Source: Bacteroidota bacterium | Lineage (GTDB): Bacteria > Bacteroidota > Bacteroidia > Flavobacteriales > Schleiferiaceae | Length of the DNA stretch: 64,000 bases | Assembly (NCBI GenBank): GCA_003385605.1 | Contig: QQUU01000087.1 | Span: 30,362 to 94,361, forward strand | Direction of reading: 5' to 3' | Part shown: positions 48,478 through 57,357 of the stretch, one piece after another | How positions within the stretch are numbered: the first letter of the stretch is position 1 | Layout of the letters: every line of letters begins with the position of its first letter | The notes under the pieces: model-generated | What the model was told of the DNA's origin: nothing | What the model saw: only the letters and a program-made list of their open reading frames with translations | Database searches by the model: none | Made by a program: the position numbers and the translations under genes

Positions 48478-50014
48478 TTTAATCTTTGGCCAGAATGTCG
48501 AAGGATTAGAGCACGAGTATTTTACCACGCGCAATAGCCCGCATGCGCAATACCAACGATTTACTTATCGCTATCAAAATATCCCCATTCTCGAGCATCA
48601 GTATTTGGAAATTCGCTCGCTAGATGGACAAATGATAAAGACGAAATCATCACTCAGCCCAGAAGCGCGTGCCGCGCTTAATCCATCTCTAGAAGGCCCA
48701 TATCTCTTGTGGAGATCCAGCAACTGGCTGTCCGTTAGACCCGATACGACTAACAACGGAGTCGAACATTATGTATCAATCTATAATTCTGATAATGAAT
48801 TAATTGAAGAATTAGACTTAAACCTTCATTTTAATGACACGACTGTGCAGGTGCGTGTATTCAATCCAGATCCATTGACCCCCAACAACTTAAGTTATGG
48901 TGGTATATACACTGATATGAACGATGGCAATGCTGGGGTACTTGACAGTTTGACTGTACTCGACTCTGTGACCGTAGATGTTGTAAATGATACAGTTCGT
49001 TTAAAAAACGATTACATACATGTGATTGACTTCGATGCACCGTATATCAGCATCAGTACTGACCCTAACAATTGGGTTTCTGGAAGAGCCAACGATGAAT
49101 TCGAACAAGTGATGGTAACCTACCACATTACCAAGCAAAACGAATACTTGAATGACTTGGGCTATGGAAATATTCTTAATTATGCCATTCATGTGGATCC
49201 TCAAGCATTAAATGGACAGGATAACTCAATGTTCAACTGGGGGACTAACCCTCCGCGCCTGTTTTTCGGAGAAGGCGGCGTAGACGATGCGGAAGATGCA
49301 GATGTTATTATCCATGAACTTGGACACGCCATCAGTCACGGTGCTGCTCCAGCCTCTACCAATGGTGATGAGAGGCGAACTTTTGATGAGGCATTAGGCG
49401 ATTATTTCGCGGAGCGTTACGGCAGAATGAGCGGTGTTCAAAGCACGCGAATATTCGATTGGGACGGTAATAATACCTTTTGGAACGGACGAAGTGCCGT
49501 TTATGACGGACAAAAGGATTACAACACTATAACTTCATTTTGGAACATCTATCAGCACACAGATATCATGGTCGGTGCAATGCTAGAGTTTAGTGCGGCT
49601 ACCACAGTTAATGACTCACTTGCGGATAAAATAGTTTTAGAAAGTTTGTATCAACTCATGTCCTTCCAAAGTTTGCGTGACATAGCGGAAAATATATTGT
49701 CTGCTGACTCAATAGTAAACAATGGAAACTACTCACAAGCTATTTACACAGCGTTTGGAGCACCAAAAAACATACTGAGCGGGATTTCTATTGAAGAAGA
49801 GGATAAAGGCCAGGAAACGCCTTATTTGAGTTATGAAGGCGCTGTTAAGGTGATATTTCCTTCTGACGAAACGTATTCGTACCAGATATTTAGTTTAAAT
49901 GGTCAGCTCTTGTCTTCAGGAACTGCGTTGAATGAGTTACATCTCGAGGATGTTCCTAGTGTTATTCACATTACGAGTTCAACAGGAGTTACGACTGTGT
50001 TGAAGAAGCCTTAA
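48434..50014 (+). CDS. secreted thermolysin-like (gluzincin) metalloprotease with type IX tail
   Basis: A 526-residue exported protease. Signal peptide MSKRIITLLFTLIGSLIFGQ fixes the ATG at 48434, inside yigZ. The zinc motif is HELGH with His294, Glu295 and His298; the third ligand is Glu319 in FDEALGDYFAE, which matches thermolysin's NEAISDIFG. The prodomain region (about 20-190) resembles the fungalysin/thermolysin propeptide. The C-terminal 75 residues (YSYQIFSLNGQLLSSGTALNELHLEDV) look like a shortened type A sorting domain of the type IX secretion system. It probably degrades proteins outside the cell or on its surface. Confidence 0.85.
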   Translation: MSKRIITLLFTLIGSLIFGQNVEGLEHEYFTTRNSPHAQYQRFTYRYQNIPILEHQYLEIRSLDGQMIKTKSSLSPEARAALNPSLEGPYLLWRSSNWLSVRPDTTNNGVEHYVSIYNSDNELIEELDLNLHFNDTTVQVRVFNPDPLTPNNLSYGGIYTDMNDGNAGVLDSLTVLDSVTVDVVNDTVRLKNDYIHVIDFDAPYISISTDPNNWVSGRANDEFEQVMVTYHITKQNEYLNDLGYGNILNYAIHVDPQALNGQDNSMFNWGTNPPRLFFGEGGVDDAEDADVIIHELGHAISHGAAPASTNGDERRTFDEALGDYFAERYGRMSGVQSTRIFDWDGNNTFWNGRSAVYDGQKDYNTITSFWNIYQHTDIMVGAMLEFSAATTVNDSLADKIVLESLYQLMSFQSLRDIAENILSADSIVNNGNYSQAIYTAFGAPKNILSGISIEEEDKGQETPYLSYEGAVKVIFPSDETYSYQIFSLNGQLLSSGTALNELHLEDVPSVIHITSSTGVTTVLKKP

Positions 50015-50417
50015 GCAGTAGTGTTTTAAAATCTGCCGGACACTGTTTGGTTTTGAAGGTTTTGGTATCGACAAATACTAAGACTACTTTACCTGTTACC
50101 AAAGTTTTACCCTTCTTGTTCTTGAGCGTGTGGTAAAATGATATCTTTCTTGAAGGGACTTCGAGAATGGAAGTTTCAAGCACGAGTTCTTCATCGTATT
50201 TCGCTCCGGCTTTAAAGTCCATATCGAGATGGACAACTGGGAGCATTGTTCCAGACTTTTCCATCTCCGCGTAGCTCATGCCTAAATCGCGTAATAATTC
50301 GACGCGACCAACCTCAAAATAGGTGGCATAATTACCGTAGTAGACTACACCCATTTGATCAGTCTCAGAATATCTAGGACGAAACTCAAAAATTCCTTTC
50401 AAATTTATTTTTTCCAT
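49989..50417 (-). CDS. acyl-CoA thioesterase, hotdog fold (YbgC-like)
   Basis: A 142-residue 4HBT-type thioesterase. RYSETDQMGVVYYGNYATYFEVGRVELLR holds the catalytic Asp (TDQMG) and the YGNY helix typical for YbgC-like enzymes. Cytosolic; substrate is an acyl-CoA of unknown length. Its 3' end overlaps the convergent protease gene by 26 bp. Confidence 0.9.
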   Translation of the reverse strand: MEKINLKGIFEFRPRYSETDQMGVVYYGNYATYFEVGRVELLRDLGMSYAEMEKSGTMLPVVHLDMDFKAGAKYDEELVLETSILEVPSRKISFYHTLKNKKGKTLVTGKVVLVFVDTKTFKTKQCPADFKTLLLKASSTQS

Positions 50418-50750
50418 GAGGTAAATCTAAGATTTTTGAAAGTCGGTTTTTAGGATGGAATCTTCTGCAAGCCTCGAATTTTCAACACATTGAGACGATT
50501 GTGGTATTTTATACCGAAAAAATTTGGTGGTTTTATTTACGTACTGATAATCAGATAGTTACAAATCCCTTAAGAAAAACTTTTTATTAACACAACCCTA
50601 AAAAAATTTTGTTGAAAGAGAATTTATCAACAGATTTGTAATGCAAGCCAAAGAGGAAAATTTTCCTCTGCGCAGACCCCTTATTTTTAAGAGACACACG
50701 AACACGGTCTCGAGACTTGAACAACCTCGAGACAGGACCTTTTTTGAGCC
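50418..50750. other. gene-free region, candidate oriC and/or dnaA control region
   Basis: The only gap over 300 bp in the window. It is AT-rich and holds TTTTCAACA (50479-50487), TTATTAACA (50584-50592) and TTATCAACA (50624-50632), each one or two bases from the TTATNCACA DnaA box. A minus-strand TTTCAACA lies near 50610-50617. There is a perfect 18-bp palindrome AGAGGAAAATTTTCCTCT (50652-50669), then CTGCGCAG (50668-50675), and a hairpin before dnaA. Gene strands flip here: mostly minus to the left, mostly plus to the right. This fits an origin but was not tested by skew analysis. Confidence 0.5.
50707..50745 (+). promoter_or_regulatory. terminator-like hairpin in the dnaA leader
   Basis: GTCTCGAG (50707-50714) and CTCGAGAC (50726-50733) form a perfect 8-bp stem with an 11-nt loop, followed after 6 bases by six T's (50740-50745). 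The T-run ends 5 bp before the dnaA ATG. The structure could attenuate dnaA transcription or hide the start region. Confidence 0.5.
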
Positions 50751-52184
50751 ATGAGTAAAACAGTTGGAACTATTTGGAATGAAGCTTTAGAATTTATCAA
50801 GGATAACGTCGATGACCAGTGTTATGACACTTGGTTTTCGCCGATCAAACCGATTAAAATTCAAGGCACCGTTCTTACCGTCCAAGTTCCTTCAAAATTC
50901 TTCTACGAATACCTTGAAGAAAACTACATTTCTTTACTAAAAGCAGCCATTACCAAAGGGCTGGGTGAAGGTGCAAAACTGGTTTATAGTATAGTCATGG
51001 AGAACTCCTATGACAACAGCACGCCGCCAACCATGAAACTTCCAAGTTCAGGACGTCGTAAGCACAAACCTCAGAGCGTCAATATGCCTGTGGCTATTAC
51101 CAATGAAAAGAGTATCAAAAATCCTTTTGTGATTCCTGGATTGCAGAAGTTGAATATTGATAGTCAACTGAATCCTAACTACACTTTCGACAATTTTATC
51201 GAAGGTGATTGCAATAGACTGGCAAGATCAGCTGGTTTAGCGGTTGGAAAGAGTCCCGGAGGTACTTCATTCAACCCATTAATGTTATATGGTGGCGTTG
51301 GACTTGGTAAAACACACTTGGCCCATGCTATCGGTGTAGAAATTAAAGACAACTACCCTGAAAAAACTGTTTTGTACGTAAGCGCTGAGAAATTCACGCA
51401 GCAGTTCATTGATAGCATCCGTAACAACTCCAAAAACGACTTCGTACACTTCTATCAAATGATTGATGTGTTGATCATTGATGATGTTCAGAGTTTTTCA
51501 GGAAAGGAGAAGACTCAAGACGTTTTCTTTGAAATTTTTAACCACTTGCATCAAAACGGGAAGCAAATTATCCTGACCTCAGATAGAGCTCCTGTTGAAC
51601 TTCAAGGAATGGAACAGCGCTTGTTAAGTCGCTTTAAGTGGGGCTTGAGTGCTGATTTGCAGAAGCCTGGACTAGAGACTCGTGTAGCCATCTTAGGTAA
51701 AAAACTGTACAATGACGGTATTGAGGTAGAGCAAGATATTGTTGAATTTATCGCCTACTCTATTAATTCTAATGTACGTGAACTAGAAGGTGCTCTTATT
51801 AGCATTCTAGCGCAAAGCTCTTTGAATAAGAAGCAAATCACCATGGAATTGGTAAAGTCGATGGTCGATAAGTTCGTAAAGAGTACGACTCGTGAAATTT
51901 CGATCGATTTTATCCAAAAAGTGGTTTGCGATTACTTCGATATGCCATTAGAGTTACTCAAATCGAAGACTCGTAAGAGAGAGATTGTACAAGCCCGTCA
52001 ATTGAGCATGTATTTCTCAAAACAATTGACTAAAAACAGCCTTGCTTCTATTGGTCAGCAGTGTGGGAATAAAGACCATGCTACAGTACTGCACGCCTGC
52101 CGTACAGTGAATAATTTAAAAGAAACAGACAAGCGATTTAAGACTTATGTGGACGATCTACAGAAGAGATTAACACTCGCTTAA
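50751..52184 (+). CDS. dnaA: chromosomal replication initiator DnaA
   Basis: Replication initiator, 477 residues. Domain I (MSKTVGTIWNEALEFI) is followed by a short linker, then the AAA+ domain with Walker A GGVGLGKTHL and Walker B VLIIDDVQSFSG, and the C-terminal helix-turn-helix with NKDHATVLHACRTV, the DnaA-box recognition signature. It is followed by an intrinsic terminator at 52209-52239. Confidence 0.97.
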   Translation: MSKTVGTIWNEALEFIKDNVDDQCYDTWFSPIKPIKIQGTVLTVQVPSKFFYEYLEENYISLLKAAITKGLGEGAKLVYSIVMENSYDNSTPPTMKLPSSGRRKHKPQSVNMPVAITNEKSIKNPFVIPGLQKLNIDSQLNPNYTFDNFIEGDCNRLARSAGLAVGKSPGGTSFNPLMLYGGVGLGKTHLAHAIGVEIKDNYPEKTVLYVSAEKFTQQFIDSIRNNSKNDFVHFYQMIDVLIIDDVQSFSGKEKTQDVFFEIFNHLHQNGKQIILTSDRAPVELQGMEQRLLSRFKWGLSADLQKPGLETRVAILGKKLYNDGIEVEQDIVEFIAYSINSNVRELEGALISILAQSSLNKKQITMELVKSMVDKFVKSTTREISIDFIQKVVCDYFDMPLELLKSKTRKREIVQARQLSMYFSKQLTKNSLASIGQQCGNKDHATVLHACRTVNNLKETDKRFKTYVDDLQKRLTLA

Positions 52185-52208
52185 TTTTATACTACGAATG
52201 CATAAAAG

Positions 52209-52239
52209 AGTCAGTATCTTCGGGTACTGACTTTTTTTT
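52209..52239 (+). terminator. intrinsic terminator of dnaA
   Basis: AGTCAGTA (52209-52216) pairs with TACTGACT (52225-52232) around an 8-nt loop, followed by an eight-T run (52232-52239). The T-run directly abuts the ATG (52240) of the next gene. Confidence 0.9.
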
Positions 52240-52686
52240 ATGAATGTACTTATGGTATGCTTGGGAAACATTTGCCGTTCGCCCCTTGCACATGGAATTT
52301 TGGAATCTAAGGCACCTGAGGGTTGGTATATTGACAGTGCCGGCACGTCTGGTTGGCACGAAGGTGAGCGACCTGATACACGATCCATTGTTACGGCAAA
52401 AGGCCGCGGGTTGAATATTGATCAGCAGCGATCAAGACCATTTTTAGTCGAAGATTTTGAAAGGTTCGATGTGATTTTCGCCATGGACAGCTCCAATTAT
52501 ACGAACATTACGAGGCTTGCTCCAGATGAAGCATCAAAAGCAAAAGTGCGCTTAATCATGAATGAAGCTTATCCAGGAGAAAATAGGCAGGTGCCTGATC
52601 CATATACAGGTGGACAGCGTGGTTTTGAAGATGTATATGACATGCTTGATTTAGCCATTAAAAAATTCTTAGAACAGCACTCATGA
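52240..52686 (+). CDS. low-molecular-weight protein tyrosine phosphatase
   Basis: A 148-residue cytosolic phosphatase. The P-loop is VCLGNICRSP (Cys7, Arg13) and the general acid is in VPDPYTGG. Its ATG lies immediately after the dnaA terminator, leaving no room for a normal leader or promoter, unless the promoter is within dnaA. It overlaps the RsmI-like gene by 4 bp. Confidence 0.93.
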   Translation: MNVLMVCLGNICRSPLAHGILESKAPEGWYIDSAGTSGWHEGERPDTRSIVTAKGRGLNIDQQRSRPFLVEDFERFDVIFAMDSSNYTNITRLAPDEASKAKVRLIMNEAYPGENRQVPDPYTGGQRGFEDVYDMLDLAIKKFLEQHS

Positions 52687-53381
52687 AAGGATCTATATAT
52701 CTAATTCCCAACAGTTTAGGAGAAGATAATTTCTCTGAAATACTTCCTCCAGATGTAGTGAAGATCATTGATTCACTAGAGTATTTTATTGTGGAGAATG
52801 AAAAAACAGCCAGAGCCTTTATCAAGCGTCTTCTTCCAGAGAAAATACAGCGAGACATCAACATGGAAATTCTTGATAAGCACACCGATCCATTGGACCT
52901 ACCTGGTTTTTTAAACCCTGTAGAAAGAGGTGAGAATGTTGGGATTATTTCAGAAGCTGGAGTCCCCTGTGTTGCCGATCCTGGAGCAGAGATCGTTAGT
53001 ATAGCACATCGTAAAGGACTCTCCGTCAAACCTTTAGTCGGCCCCTCCTCTATCCTTCTGGCACTAATGGGCAGTGGATTTAATGGACAGCAATTCACCT
53101 TTCGTGGATACCTTCCTTTCGACCAAGGGATTCGGAAGCGTGTTTTTCAGGCGATGACAAAGGATTTAAAGGACGGTATTACTCAGATCTTTATGGAGAC
53201 CCCATACCGCAACAATAAACTTGTGGAAGAGCTTTTAAAAGTCCTCCATCCTGAGACAAAGTTGTGTATCGCCTGCGATATCACGCTGCAAAATGAGTAC
53301 ATTGAAACTAAGACTATTGCCGATTGGGCAAGTAATTTGCCTGATTTACACAAACGGCCAACCATTTTCCTCCTTGACTAA
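52683..53381 (+). CDS. RsmI-like SAM-dependent methyltransferase
   Basis: A 232-residue member of the tetrapyrrole/RsmI methylase fold. GIISEAGVPCVADPGAEIVSIAHRKG and VGPSSILLALMGSGFNGQQFTFRGYLPF are the RsmI-type loops (16S rRNA C1402 2'-O methylation). The N-terminus (MKGSIYLIPNSLGED) differs from canonical RsmI (LYVVATPIGN), so it may be a paralogue with another target. The stop is directly followed by the rel start codon. Confidence 0.82.
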   Translation: MKGSIYLIPNSLGEDNFSEILPPDVVKIIDSLEYFIVENEKTARAFIKRLLPEKIQRDINMEILDKHTDPLDLPGFLNPVERGENVGIISEAGVPCVADPGAEIVSIAHRKGLSVKPLVGPSSILLALMGSGFNGQQFTFRGYLPFDQGIRKRVFQAMTKDLKDGITQIFMETPYRNNKLVEELLKVLHPETKLCIACDITLQNEYIETKTIADWASNLPDLHKRPTIFLLD

Positions 53382-55607
53382 ATGACTGATTGGAACCCAG
53401 AAGATAAAGCACTCATTGACAATGCGTTCAAAGATTTATTGAACAGTATTGAGTACAAGACAGATAAGGACGATGTCGATCTGATTAAGCGTGCCTTTCG
53501 ACTTGCGAATGATGCTCACAACGGGATAAGGAGAAAAACGGGAGAACCGTACATCACTCATCCTATTGAAGTCGCACAGATAGTTGCCACAGAAATTGGT
53601 CTTGGCCCAACAAGTATTGCCACGGCATTGATGCATGATGTTGTTGAAGACAGCGATTATACACTTGACGACATTGAAAGCATGTTTGGTAAAAATATTG
53701 CCAAACTCATCGATGGTTTGACAAAGATCAGCGGTGTTACTACCGTCGACAATAACATGCAACTTGAAAATTACCGGAAAATGCTCCTCACTATCAGTGA
53801 CGATATCCGTGTAATCCTTATCAAGATTGCGGACCGTATGCACAACATGCGCACAATGCATGGAATGCCCTCTCACAAGCAACTTACAAAGGCTTCTGAA
53901 ACCCTATTTATTTACGCCCCTTTAGCCCATAGACTGGGTTTGTATCGCATAAAAACAGAGCTTGAGGACCAAAGCCTAAAGTACACGGAGCCCGAAGTGT
54001 ATGCTGAGATTCACGATCAGATGGAAGCTCTGGAGAAAGCGGATTTCACATACTTAAACAAATTTGTCGCTACAGTAGAAAACGGGCTTAATGAGGCAGG
54101 GTTATCTTTTAAAATAAAGAAGCGGACAAAGAGTATATATTCCATTCGTCGTAAGATGAAAAACCAAGGTGTTCGCTTTGATGAAGTCTATGACAAGTAT
54201 GCAATCCGAATTATTTTGGACTCTTCATTAGAGCAAGAAAAAGCCGATTGTTGGAAAGCTTACTCACTAGTAACCGAAAACTATAGTCCAAATCCACTTC
54301 GCTTGCGGGATTGGATCTCATCTCCAAAAAGCAATGGTTACGAAAGTTTACATACTACGGTGATGGGTCCGGATGGTAGATGGGTTGAAGTACAAATACG
54401 TACCGCGAGAATGGACGATGTTGCCGAAAATGGCTTTGCAGCGCATTGGAAGTACAAAGAAGATAGTTCTGGCTCTAACTCACTTGATACGTGGTTGATG
54501 AGAATTAAAGAATTCTTAGATGACCCTGATAACGATAACGAAGATTTCATTGAGAGCTTCCAGATGAATCTGTTCGCTTCCGAGATTTTCGTCTTTACGC
54601 CAAAAGGAGAAATGCGCACGCTGCCTAAAGGTGCAACAGCGCTTGATTTTGCTTTTGATATACATAGTGATGTTGGTGCACGCTGCCTTGGGACGAAGGT
54701 CAATGGAAAATTGGTTCCACTCTCTACCCCACTTAAATCGGGTGATCAGATCGAAATCTTGACTTCTATGAAGCAAGAGCCAAAAGAGGATTGGCTGAGT
54801 TTTGTGAAAACAGGAAAGGCGAAACAGCGCATTAAAAGATCGCTGAAGAAGGAAAAACAAATAATCTCCGGACAAGGCTATATGATGCTTGAGCGGAAAT
54901 TGCGCGTTCTTAAGCTAAAAGCAACATCAAGTAACATTCAGAAGTTGGTCAACTATTACGGCCTAAAAAACCCAGAAGAACTGTACTACAAAGTTGGGCT
55001 TGGTGTCATTGATAACAAGAAGCTTCGTCAGTATGCACGCGAGACTTCGGGATTTGTAAACTATTTCCGTTCGAGAATCGTCAAGAGTTCTTACGCCAAA
55101 GCAAAGCTCGAAACCAAAGGTCAAAAGCCAAAAGATACTGGCGCAGAGCATGTTGAACTTGTCTTTGGAAATGACGAACAGCAACTCGACTATTCATTGG
55201 CCAAATGCTGCTCTCCTTTGCCTGGCGAACGTGTGTTTGGTTTCATTACAACTGCGGAAGGCATCAAAGTACATAGACACGATTGTCCTAACGCTGTAAT
55301 GCTCCAAGGACGATTCGCCAATAGGGTCATGAAAGCGAACTGGGTTGCCACCGAACGGGCCAAGGTGACCGTGAATATTGAAATTACTGGAGCGGATAGA
55401 GTCGGTATCGTAAATGATGTGACCAAAATCGTATCTGGAGACTTAAACATCAATATTAAAGCCATTTCTTTCTCAGTAGATGACGGGTTATTCACAGGTC
55501 AATTAACCATCGAAGTCGCGGATAAAGTGGGATTAACAGACACTATTAACAATATCAAGTCACTAGAGGGAATTAGCGCCGTAAATAGGGTGGGTAAATT
55601 CAATTAG
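53382..55607 (+). CDS. bifunctional (p)ppGpp synthetase/hydrolase (Rel/SpoT)
   Basis: Controls the stringent response. 741 residues: an HD hydrolase domain with HPIEVAQIVATEIGLGPTSIATALMHDVVED, a synthetase domain (SPKSNGYESLHTTVMGPDGRWVEVQIRTARMDDVAENGFAAHWKYK), a TGS domain (FTPKGEMRTLPKGATALDFAFDIHSDVGARCLGTKVNGKLVPL), and a C-terminal ACT domain (GIVNDVTKIVSGDLNINIKAIS). Both catalytic halves look intact. No spacing from the RsmI-like gene; a Fur-family gene follows by 29 bp. Confidence 0.95.
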   Translation: MTDWNPEDKALIDNAFKDLLNSIEYKTDKDDVDLIKRAFRLANDAHNGIRRKTGEPYITHPIEVAQIVATEIGLGPTSIATALMHDVVEDSDYTLDDIESMFGKNIAKLIDGLTKISGVTTVDNNMQLENYRKMLLTISDDIRVILIKIADRMHNMRTMHGMPSHKQLTKASETLFIYAPLAHRLGLYRIKTELEDQSLKYTEPEVYAEIHDQMEALEKADFTYLNKFVATVENGLNEAGLSFKIKKRTKSIYSIRRKMKNQGVRFDEVYDKYAIRIILDSSLEQEKADCWKAYSLVTENYSPNPLRLRDWISSPKSNGYESLHTTVMGPDGRWVEVQIRTARMDDVAENGFAAHWKYKEDSSGSNSLDTWLMRIKEFLDDPDNDNEDFIESFQMNLFASEIFVFTPKGEMRTLPKGATALDFAFDIHSDVGARCLGTKVNGKLVPLSTPLKSGDQIEILTSMKQEPKEDWLSFVKTGKAKQRIKRSLKKEKQIISGQGYMMLERKLRVLKLKATSSNIQKLVNYYGLKNPEELYYKVGLGVIDNKKLRQYARETSGFVNYFRSRIVKSSYAKAKLETKGQKPKDTGAEHVELVFGNDEQQLDYSLAKCCSPLPGERVFGFITTAEGIKVHRHDCPNAVMLQGRFANRVMKANWVATERAKVTVNIEITGADRVGIVNDVTKIVSGDLNINIKAISFSVDDGLFTGQLTIEVADKVGLTDTINNIKSLEGISAVNRVGKFN

Positions 55608-55636
55608 TAGAAGTATTTTAGCGCTTTAGTTCTCAC

Positions 55637-56074
55637 ATGAGCCATTTAGACGCACAGGAACAAGTAAAAAAGGTGTTTAGCACTTTTCTGGAGGAAAACA
55701 AGCAACGTAAAACTCCCGAACGCTTTGCCATACTTAAAGAGGTCTACGAGAGTAACGATCACTTTGATGTTGAAACCCTGTATCTAAACATGAAATCCAA
55801 GAACTATCGAGTATCGCGAGCAACACTTTACAACACCATTGAATTACTGCTTACCTGTGGGTTAATTCGAAAGCATCAGTTTGGTCAGAATCAGAGCTTT
55901 TACGAGAAATCGTATTTCAACAAGCAGCACGATCATGTCATTTTAGATTCAGGTGAAGTTTATGAGTTCTGCGACCCTAGAATTGAAAACATTAAAAAAA
56001 CGATAGAGGAAGTCTTCAACGTAGATGTAAGCAGCCATAGCTTATACTTTTACGCAAAGAAGAAGGAATCCTAA
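55637..56074 (+). CDS. Fur-family transcriptional regulator
   Basis: A 145-residue regulator. The winged helix is [54 protein letters not shown]; the metal region is [23 protein letters not shown] (HDH ligands). There is no CxxC pair of the structural zinc site near the C-terminus. The exact ligand (iron, peroxide or zinc) cannot be told. It lies 11 bp before purA. Confidence 0.88.
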   Translation: MSHLDAQEQVKKVFSTFLEENKQRKTPERFAILKEVYESNDHFDVETLYLNMKSKNYRVSRATLYNTIELLLTCGLIRKHQFGQNQSFYEKSYFNKQHDHVILDSGEVYEFCDPRIENIKKTIEEVFNVDVSSHSLYFYAKKKES

Positions 56075-56085
56075 TTACTTAAGCC

Positions 56086-57357
56086 ATGGCAGTAGATGTA
56101 CTACTAGGTCTCCAATGGGGAGATGAAGGAAAAGGAAAGATTGTTGATGTACTTACGCGCAAGTATGACATTATCGCACGCTTTCAAGGCGGTCCGAATG
56201 CGGGACACACGCTTGAATTTGAAGGCAAGAAACACGTACTACACACCATTCCTTCTGGAGTATTCCATGAGAAGGTTTGTAACGTTGTTGGAAACGGTGT
56301 GGTAATTGACCCAGTTATCTTTAAGGGCGAATTGGACAAACTCATCGCACAAGAACCTGATGTACTGTCTCGTCTAAAAATCTCTCGAAAGGCACATCTT
56401 ATCTTGCCATCGCACCGCCTTCTAGACGCGGCAAGTGAAGCTGCAAAAGGAAAGAAAAAGATAGGTTCAACCCTCAAAGGAATTGGACCGACATACATGG
56501 ATAAAACCGGTAGAAATGGCCTTCGGGTTGGTGATATCCAATTGGACAACTTCCAAGACCTTTACAATAATCTCGTTACCAAACACAAGCAATTACTAAG
56601 TGGGTACCCTGATTTCACTTATGATTTAAGTGAACTTGAGCCGACATGGTTTGAAGCTATTGAGTACCTAAGAACGCTTGATATCATTGATAGCGAACCT
56701 TATGTACACCAAGCAATCAAGGATGGCAGAACAATTTTGGCCGAAGGTGCTCAGGGTACCTTGCTGGATATAGATTTCGGAACCTACCCGTTCGTAACGT
56801 CTTCGAATACAACTTGTGCTGGCGCTTGTACGGGCCTCGGTGTTGCCCCGAATCGCATCAAAAACGTTTACGGTATTTTCAAAGCGTACTGTACTCGTGT
56901 AGGTTCAGGCCCCTTCCCTACGGAATTGTTTGATGAAACCGGGGAGACGATTCAAGCACAAGGTCACGAATTTGGAGCCACTACAGGCCGTCCAAGAAGA
57001 TGTGGCTGGTTAGATTTACCTGCACTTAAATACGCTATCGACGTAAACGGCGTTACAGAACTGATGATGATGAAAGCTGATGTTCTTAGTGGTATTGGAA
57101 ACTTAAAGGTTTGTACCGCCTACCGCTACAAAGGTGAGGTCATTGAACACCTTCCTTACAAGCTTGAGGAGGACTTGATTGAGCCAATTTTCACTGAAGT
57201 TCCAGGTTGGGATGAAGATCTCACGAAGATGACCTCGGAAGATGAATTCCCTAAGAGCTTTAAATCGTACATCGATTACATCGAAAAAGAAGTAGGTGTG
57301 CCGATTTCTTTAATCAGCGTAGGCCCTGACCGAGCGCAAACTATTATGAGAAAATAA
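56086..57357 (+). CDS. purA: adenylosuccinate synthetase
   Basis: First step from IMP to AMP. 423 residues. The GTP loop is QWGDEGKGKIVD; IARFQGGPNAGHT is the IMP-binding region; GPTYMDKTGRNGLRVGD follows. The C-terminus has SVGPDRAQTI. The stop overlaps the start of the OstA-like gene by one base. Confidence 0.97.
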   Translation: MAVDVLLGLQWGDEGKGKIVDVLTRKYDIIARFQGGPNAGHTLEFEGKKHVLHTIPSGVFHEKVCNVVGNGVVIDPVIFKGELDKLIAQEPDVLSRLKISRKAHLILPSHRLLDAASEAAKGKKKIGSTLKGIGPTYMDKTGRNGLRVGDIQLDNFQDLYNNLVTKHKQLLSGYPDFTYDLSELEPTWFEAIEYLRTLDIIDSEPYVHQAIKDGRTILAEGAQGTLLDIDFGTYPFVTSSNTTCAGACTGLGVAPNRIKNVYGIFKAYCTRVGSGPFPTELFDETGETIQAQGHEFGATTGRPRRCGWLDLPALKYAIDVNGVTELMMMKADVLSGIGNLKVCTAYRYKGEVIEHLPYKLEEDLIEPIFTEVPGWDEDLTKMTSEDEFPKSFKSYIDYIEKEVGVPISLISVGPDRAQTIMRK

